Source: Balneola sp. MJW-20
GTDB taxonomy: Bacteria > Bacteroidota > Rhodothermia > Balneolales > Balneolaceae
Assembly (NCBI RefSeq): GCF_040811775.1
Contig: NZ_JBFNXW010000001.1
Span: forward strand, 806,001-870,000
DNA length: 64,000 bases
Direction: 5' to 3'
Shown here: positions 58,545 through 64,000 of the stretch, in pieces
How the letters are laid out: every line of letters starts with the position of its first letter
How positions within the stretch are numbered: the stretch's first letter is position 1
The notes under the pieces: model-generated
What the model was told of the DNA's origin: nothing
Databases searched by the model: none
The model's input: the letters and a program-made list of their open reading frames with translations, nothing else
Translations under genes and position numbers: made by a program

Positions 58545-60149
58545 TCAGCTGAATGAGAAAAATTTCTTTTTATGCTTATTAAGGATCACCTGTGCCGCAT
58601 TGTGACCGGCTGCCCCAAATACGCCGCCACCCGGATGACAAGAGGCACTAGACAAATAAAGGTTATCGATGGGGGTCTCGTACTGACTCATCTCCGGAAT
58701 GGGCCGGAACATAAACATCTGATCGAAGCTCATTTCCACATGCATCACATTGCCTCTCAGCAGCCCGTGTTTCCGTTCAATATCAAGAGGCGACTGTATG
58801 TACCAGTCGATGAGTTTACCCTCCATATTGGGCGCATAGCGCGTTACCACGTCATAGATCTTCTGTGCTTCTCTTTCCCGGATATCATCCCAGTTCAATC
58901 CCTGCTGAAGTTCATAAGGATGCCATTGTGCCCATGCAAAAAGTGTATGTTTTCCGTCTTTTGCCACATCAGGGTCTATCTTCGAAAAAGTCATACACAG
59001 AACGGCCGGATCTTCAGGAGGAAGCCCCTTCATGTAGTCACCGATCGCATTATTCATATACTGAACCGATGGAGCAAGGAGCTGTATCCCGTTATGAATG
59101 TACGGGTCATCCGGACATGCAGTATACTCCGGAAGTTCCTCAACCGCACAACGGATAACCATACCAAATCCATTACCTACACGAATATCTTCTACTTTTT
59201 TGAAAAGGGAGTCATCCAGGTGCTCACGACCTACCATTTTCAACATGGTGGTCTGAACATGGGCATTTGAGACAATGATCTCTGCTCTGAATTCTTCCCC
59301 ATCTTCTGTACGAACACCTATAGCTTTCCCGTTTTCGATCAGGACCTTTTCCACAGGGCATTCGGACATCACTTTTCCGCCATGTGCCTCGATCAGGTTT
59401 TTCATAGCCTGAGTTAGCATACCAGATCCGCCTCTAGGGTGTTTTGCTCCGCTTTCATGCAGCATAGACTGCCAGCCGGCAAAATCACCGGTTGCGGAAT
59501 GATCGGGTAAAGGTCCCGACTGTGCAGCAAACCACAAGATGGCAGCACGCATATAAGGATTATCAAAAGCGTCTTCTACTACCTTACCGTAGCTTGAAAG
59601 GATCTTTTGCAATCCGGCTGCCTGCTCTCCCTTCTTGAACATCGCACCTTCCCGGATCTGGGATTTAGCCAGCTCCGTCATAATATTTCCGCCTGAAGGT
59701 TTGGTCATAAAAGCCTTCAGTACGCCTTTATTGATCTTTCCCCAGAAATCGATAAACTCTTTATAGTTCTTCACGTCTTCCGGAGCCACTTTGGAAATAG
59801 ATTCAAGTGTGCGGTCTACATCTTTAAAGAAGTGGATCACCCCTTTCCCGGTCGGAACCGGATAGGACATAATGGGGTCCATATCAATGTATTCCAGTCC
59901 ATAATTTTCAAGTTCCAGTTCTTCAATGATCCCGGTCTGATGGATCATCACGTGAACCGAGGAACCCACATCCATTTGAAAACCGTTTGGATTCTCTTCT
60001 GATCGAAACATGTTTTCCGTACAAACGGCGCCACCGATGGTATCCCTTCGTTCCAGAACCAGTACTTTATATCCGTTCTTGACCAGGTAGCAACCGGTAA
60101 CAAGGCCATTATGCCCGGAACCAATAATAATAGCGTCGTATTTCTCCAT
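58545..60149 (-). CDS. Phytoene-desaturase-like FAD-dependent oxidoreductase (PYROXD2/CrtI family)
   Basis: A 534-residue flavoprotein. The N-terminal dinucleotide-binding motif is IIGSGHNGLVTGCYL with the partner Glu in LVLERRDTIGGA, and the C-terminal FAD segment is SCHPGGGVFGAAGHNAAQ. This branch (PYROXD2-like) is related to carotenoid desaturases, but there are no other carotenoid genes here, so the substrate is unknown. It is immediately upstream of alr, with one base between. Confidence 0.88.
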   Translation of the reverse strand: MEKYDAIIIGSGHNGLVTGCYLVKNGYKVLVLERRDTIGGAVCTENMFRSEENPNGFQMDVGSSVHVMIHQTGIIEELELENYGLEYIDMDPIMSYPVPTGKGVIHFFKDVDRTLESISKVAPEDVKNYKEFIDFWGKINKGVLKAFMTKPSGGNIMTELAKSQIREGAMFKKGEQAAGLQKILSSYGKVVEDAFDNPYMRAAILWFAAQSGPLPDHSATGDFAGWQSMLHESGAKHPRGGSGMLTQAMKNLIEAHGGKVMSECPVEKVLIENGKAIGVRTEDGEEFRAEIIVSNAHVQTTMLKMVGREHLDDSLFKKVEDIRVGNGFGMVIRCAVEELPEYTACPDDPYIHNGIQLLAPSVQYMNNAIGDYMKGLPPEDPAVLCMTFSKIDPDVAKDGKHTLFAWAQWHPYELQQGLNWDDIREREAQKIYDVVTRYAPNMEGKLIDWYIQSPLDIERKHGLLRGNVMHVEMSFDQMFMFRPIPEMSQYETPIDNLYLSSASCHPGGGVFGAAGHNAAQVILNKHKKKFFSFS

Positions 60150-60256
60150 GCGTCAAATATATGATGAATTAAGTGAAGAGAAGAATTTCTTTTGAACGGT
60201 AACCATTCCGAATACTTTAGGGCAAATGGCAGAAATCCAGAAGCTCAATACCAAAA

Positions 60257-61105
60257 TCACCTTTCCTTTCGGAGGACCAGATTCCGGTCTTTATCTTTGT
60301 CCAGGCGACCGGATTTAGTATGAATAGAGTGATAGAAGAGCAGATAGGCATTTTCTTCGAGCGCCTGCCGCAAAATTAAGGTCTTCGCTTTTTTGGCCTG
60401 AAGAGGGTCAATATCCATTTTTCTCATAGAATATTGATTCAGATGAAATTCAGTCGGAACCAGATCTCCCAGGTAATAAGCAGTTTCCCCCTGGTCCTCG
60501 ATCTTGACGATCTGATGTCCAGGAGTATGTCCTCCCGTTCGGATCAGTTTTATACCCGGAATGAGTTCAAAGCTGGCATCAGTGATCATTACCAGCTTTT
60601 CTTCCGCCATGAGCTTGTAGAGTTCATCCAGGTTATACCCCGCACCAATTACATCTGTGGGGTGTTCCATTTGTTCAAGAGCAAAATACCACTCCTTTTT
60701 CTGTATGAAGTAATTCGCATAGGGCATGGTCACCTGGGTACGGCTTTCACCGTCAACGTAAGTAGAACCGGCTGAGTGATCAAAGTGAAGATGAGATAGG
60801 ACCACATGAGTGATATCGTCCGGACTAAGACCGAATATATCCAGGTTGGTCTTCAGGTTTGATGTATTTTCAAAATGAGAACGATGATCGAGCCCCCATC
60901 CCAAACCGGTATCGATAAGGATATTATGCTTCCCGTCTCTGATCAGAACCGGATCTATTCCCACAAAACTGGAGGAACTGCGAAGTAATTCATCCTCCGA
61001 ACTATCTTCAATATGATCGGGATCTGTTTTACGGATGTCCCCATCTTCAAAGATTTCAAAGATCCCCTCACTTAACTGTTCAACTTCAAAGCGTCCGATG
61101 TTCAT
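60257..61105 (-). CDS. Metallo-beta-lactamase-fold hydrolase
   Basis: A 282-residue MBL-fold protein. The di-metal motif HLHFDH is at 105-110, and RTGGHTPGH, YYLGDLVP and the final YHSIHT His supply the other ligands. It has no signal peptide. The family includes lactonases and thioesterases; the long N-terminal strand region (FEVEQLSEGIFEI) resembles the lactonase-like branch. The substrate is unknown. Confidence 0.86.
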   Translation of the reverse strand: MNIGRFEVEQLSEGIFEIFEDGDIRKTDPDHIEDSSEDELLRSSSSFVGIDPVLIRDGKHNILIDTGLGWGLDHRSHFENTSNLKTNLDIFGLSPDDITHVVLSHLHFDHSAGSTYVDGESRTQVTMPYANYFIQKKEWYFALEQMEHPTDVIGAGYNLDELYKLMAEEKLVMITDASFELIPGIKLIRTGGHTPGHQIVKIEDQGETAYYLGDLVPTEFHLNQYSMRKMDIDPLQAKKAKTLILRQALEENAYLLFYHSIHTKSGRLDKDKDRNLVLRKER

Positions 61106-61244
61106 ACTTTATTATCTTTAATTCCCGGCTAAGTAGAAAGGAATAATTTATAAATTCGGAACAGGAATCACGGATATACCAAACAAGTATTTGGTCTTAA
61201 CTTGATACTCAATACATGGGACTCATTGCCAAATATTGAACAAT

Positions 61245-62786
61245 CTACTTATTCATTGAGATCAGGAATTCCTCGTTATTCTTGGTTCCCTTGATCTTAT
61301 CGAGCAGGAATTCCATAGCTTCGAAGGCATTCATGTTGGTCATATAACGCCGGAGTAGTACTACTTTCTCCCTTTCGGCATCACTAACCAGCAGTTCTTC
61401 TCTTCGGGTCCCGCTGCGGAAGATATCGATGGCAGGATACAGACGACGATCAGAAATTCGTCGGTCCAGAATGATCTCCATATTACCGGTTCCTTTAAAT
61501 TCCTCAAAGATCACATCGTCCATTCTGGATCCGGTATCGATCAGAGCAGTTGCAAGGATGGTCAGAGATCCGCCGTTCTCGATATTACGGGCGGAACTGA
61601 AAAGCTGTCTTGGTACTTTAAGCGCTTCTGAATCTACACCCCCGGTCATGGTACGCCCCTTACTGGAGGTACAAATATTATAAGCTCTTGCGAGACGGGT
61701 GATCGAATCCATCAGGAGCAGAACATCGTGTCCGCTTTCAACGAGCCTTTTTGCTTTTTCAAAGACGATCTCAGCTAAAGCGATATGATTTTCAGGCTTT
61801 TCATCAAAAGTAGAAGCAACAACTTCAGCTCCGTTTACGGTACGCTCCATTTCGGTAACCTCTTCAGGACGCTCATCGACCAGAACGATCAGTACTTTGG
61901 TTTCCGGATGGTTGGTGGTTACAGCATTTGCAATATTACGCAGAATGGTGGTCTTACCGGTTTTTGGCTGGGCAACGATCAGTCCCCTTTGTCCTTTACC
62001 TACCGGTGCAAAAAGATCTATAAAGCGAGTGGAATATTCTCTGGGATCGAATTCCAGGCGATATCTTTCTTCCGGGTGAATAGGCAGCAGATCTTCGAAA
62101 TCCTGACGATTGTCCATATCATGAGGTATACGACCATTTACCCCTTCAATACGAAGCAATGCAAAGTATCTTTCTCCAACTTTGGGTGGACGAATGATCC
62201 CGATCACAACATCTCCCTGCTTCAGTCTGAAACGTTTTATCTGAGAGGGTGATACATAAATATCATCCGGACTGGCTTTATAATTATAATTCACTGACCG
62301 CAGGAAGCCATAACCATCCGGCAGGATCTCCAGAGTACCTTCATTAAACAAATAAGGCCCAAGATCCGGCTCCAGTTCTTCAATTCGTTCTTTCAGAGTA
62401 GGCGCGTCAGACTCAGGCAGCTGATCATGGTCATGATTCTTTCTCTTGCGCTTGTTTCCCCGGTTATTACGGTTCTTGTTAGAATGATTTTTTGACTTAT
62501 CCTCGTCTTTCTCTTTCTCTTTTTTATAGGATACGATGTGGCTCTGGCCACCGTACGAGGTCAGTTCTTCATCTGATCGGGTTGAATCGTGACGGGCACG
62601 ATCATCACCTCTTTCATTCATTTCTTTTGCTTTTGCCCGGATGTTATCGGCTAATTCCTGCTTGCGTACACCTGTAACGCGTTTAATACCAATGGATTTG
62701 GCCAACGTCTGTAGTTCATGAAGTTTCTTCTTCTCAAGAGAGTCTAACTCCGCGGCCGAAATTCCGGCGGGCTGCTTGTCTGACAT
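61245..62786 (-). CDS. rho: Transcription termination factor Rho, with charged N-terminal insert
   Basis: A 513-residue hexameric RNA translocase. The Rho_N domain is at about 11-51. A low-complexity Lys/Asn/Arg/Asp-rich insert spans about 52-147, then the OB-fold RNA-binding domain ([11 protein letters not shown]) and the ATPase core with Walker [22 protein letters not shown] and [13 protein letters not shown]. The insert explains the excess over E. coli Rho (419 residues); such inserts are known in Rho of several phyla. The leader of ~110 bases may carry autoregulation but none is recognisable. Confidence 0.95.
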   Translation of the reverse strand: MSDKQPAGISAAELDSLEKKKLHELQTLAKSIGIKRVTGVRKQELADNIRAKAKEMNERGDDRARHDSTRSDEELTSYGGQSHIVSYKKEKEKDEDKSKNHSNKNRNNRGNKRKRKNHDHDQLPESDAPTLKERIEELEPDLGPYLFNEGTLEILPDGYGFLRSVNYNYKASPDDIYVSPSQIKRFRLKQGDVVIGIIRPPKVGERYFALLRIEGVNGRIPHDMDNRQDFEDLLPIHPEERYRLEFDPREYSTRFIDLFAPVGKGQRGLIVAQPKTGKTTILRNIANAVTTNHPETKVLIVLVDERPEEVTEMERTVNGAEVVASTFDEKPENHIALAEIVFEKAKRLVESGHDVLLLMDSITRLARAYNICTSSKGRTMTGGVDSEALKVPRQLFSSARNIENGGSLTILATALIDTGSRMDDVIFEEFKGTGNMEIILDRRISDRRLYPAIDIFRSGTRREELLVSDAEREKVVLLRRYMTNMNAFEAMEFLLDKIKGTKNNEEFLISMNK

Positions 62787-62898
62787 AAAAATAGACTGTT
62801 ATACTAGGTTTTCTAAATATTGGGATGAATATCGGTATTACCGTCTTTTCAAGTAGATACAGAGGATATTCAATCAGGTAAGGACGAATGATTGCGGT

Positions 62899-64000
62899 TC
62901 AATTATTTTGATCAATCTGTGATATCCACCGCTTAACGATGGGATAAAAGTAAAAACTTCCCGCAAAAATTACTAATGATGTCTTTAATTCATTTAAAAT
63001 AGATTCATAGTTCGATTCGGTCACTTCTTTAAGGTCGATCAAATCCTTCATATCTGCTATTGAAGCGGCTCTACTCCCCTCCTGAGCCACATAATAGATA
63101 TCTCCGAATCCATTCAAAAGATCGGTCACTTTTTTATTCACTTTATCTTTCATAAGCGAAAGAAATAATACTGGGGTCCTGTCGGCAGATATTTCTCTTA
63201 TTGTCTGCAAAGAAGACAGTAATGCTTCCTCATTGTGTGCCCCGGAAAAATACCAGTCAGATACCCCACTCAATTTTTCAAAGCGGCCGCTGACTCCTTT
63301 AAAATTCTCCAAACTCTCCCTGATCGTAGTTTTACCGACCGGCCATTCATCCTGCAGTGTGCGGCACACCAATATGGTCATAGCCACATTCCATTTATTT
63401 ACCGGTTCAATGAAATTCGTCTGGAATGAACTCCCGCTCTCAAGGCTCACCTGCCCATTATAGAAATCCGGCCTTAATTCCGTTGCGTGAAAGGATGGGC
63501 TATCCATTCTTTTACAGACTTTGTTGATCACTTTCAATGCAGACTCAGGGAGCTTACCAACAACCACCGGCCGGTTTCGTTTTATTATACCTGCTTTTTC
63601 AGCTGCGATCTCTTCAATGGTGTTCCCAAGAATATCGGTATGGTCCAGCGAAATACTGGTAATAACAGAGAGCTCCGGTTCAATGATATTGGTCGCATCC
63701 AGCCTTCCACCCAGTCCGGTCTCAATCACAGCCAGTTCGACATTTTTCTTACTGAAATACCAGAAAGCCAGTGCAGTACTGATCTCAAAATAGCTGAGCT
63801 TATACTTTTTTATAGCGGTAAGGTATTCGTTGAAGAAGTTTAACATCTCCGAATCCCGGATCTCTTCACCGTTGACCTTCACCCTTTCGTTATAACGAAG
63901 CAGATGAGGTGAGGTAAACAATCCGGTTTTAATACCGCTATTTCGGTATACCCATTCAATAAGAGAGGAAGTTGTACCTTTTCCATTGGTTCCGGCTACG
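62899..64000 (-). CDS. folC: Folylpolyglutamate/dihydrofolate synthase FolC (5' end outside window)
   Basis: Adds glutamates to folates, and in bifunctional forms glutamate to dihydropteroate. The frame is open to the right edge, so the gene starts beyond the window. The P-loop VAGTNGKGTTSS is at the edge, followed by GLFTSPHLLRYNERV, the ALxR-type GGRLDATNI, and SISLDHTDILGNT with the Mg2+ ligands. The C-terminal Mur-ligase-like domain is shorter and more divergent (GAHNEEALLSSL) than usual. It is the first gene of the minus-strand segment ending in rho. Confidence 0.93.
   Translation of the reverse strand, partial: VAGTNGKGTTSSLIEWVYRNSGIKTGLFTSPHLLRYNERVKVNGEEIRDSEMLNFFNEYLTAIKKYKLSYFEISTALAFWYFSKKNVELAVIETGLGGRLDATNIIEPELSVITSISLDHTDILGNTIEEIAAEKAGIIKRNRPVVVGKLPESALKVINKVCKRMDSPSFHATELRPDFYNGQVSLESGSSFQTNFIEPVNKWNVAMTILVCRTLQDEWPVGKTTIRESLENFKGVSGRFEKLSGVSDWYFSGAHNEEALLSSLQTIREISADRTPVLFLSLMKDKVNKKVTDLLNGFGDIYYVAQEGSRAASIADMKDLIDLKEVTESNYESILNELKTSLVIFAGSFYFYPIVKRWISQIDQNN

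Noticed and set aside
58572..59270. 232-codon plus-strand frame opposite the phytoene-desaturase-like gene
   Set aside because: Antisense to a well-conserved flavoprotein; no domain or ribosome-binding site seen.

Overview
The window is a 64 kb stretch of bacterial chromosome, almost all of it core genes packed closely together. The organism is most likely a Gram-negative member of the Bacteroidota/Balneolota (FCB) group. I infer this from the FecI/FecR/TonB-receptor operon with an STN and carboxypeptidase-like N-terminus, the DUF6588-like and DUF5723-like outer-membrane proteins, a bacillithiol deacetylase (bshB1), atpD-atpC standing apart from the other ATP synthase genes, an LpxH-like enzyme (lipid A), and a Rho with a long charged insert. 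Several genes use UUG starts (tsaC, rsmB, valS, alr). I see no tRNA, rRNA, CRISPR array, insertion sequence or prophage.

Layout. 1-1372: the end of mfd, then tsaC. 1468-5662: an ECF sigma factor, its FecR anti-sigma factor and a TonB-dependent transducer, joined by ATGA overlaps. 5795-7534: a lipoprotein with four FAS1 domains, closed by a strong terminator. 7601-8683: M42 aminopeptidase. 8819-10512: acyl-CoA thioesterase and an HD phosphohydrolase. 10509-22981: a long minus-strand run, in transcription order pfkA, pgi, deoxynucleoside kinase, DUF177, rpmF, plsX, fabH, fabD, fabG, acpP, fabF, rnc, mgtE, thyA, folA. It covers upper glycolysis, fatty-acid and phospholipid initiation, and thymidylate/folate metabolism. 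23081-27223: an envelope operon (polyprenyl diphosphate synthase, LpxH-like, PBP1A). 27390-28895: a secreted M20 peptidase. 29170-30947: atpD-atpC on the minus strand.

30948-31660 is the only long gene-poor gap. It holds a decayed DUF4139 (MuiA-like) C-terminus and a hairpin just ahead of rsmB. 31661-42247: rsmB, valS, a PcrA/UvrD helicase, an outer-membrane protein and lon. 42494-45203: a DJ-1/PfpI protein, rsgA and a DUF6588-like protein. 45275-52461 (minus): a MacAB-TolC-type efflux locus with two paralogous permeases, a trio of small YqjD/YqjE-like membrane proteins, TolC, the adaptor and the ATPase. 52584-57478: bshB1, suhB (minus), rpiB, glyA, tatC and an FKBP-like lipoprotein. 57485-64000 (minus in sequence order): alr, a phytoene-desaturase-like oxidoreductase, an MBL-fold hydrolase, rho and the 3' part of folC.

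I found no clear new defence or mobile system. The points most worth a second look are the DUF4139 remnant, the small membrane-protein trio inside the efflux locus, the two-permease arrangement of that locus, the FecIR-receptor operon and the atypical thymidylate synthase.
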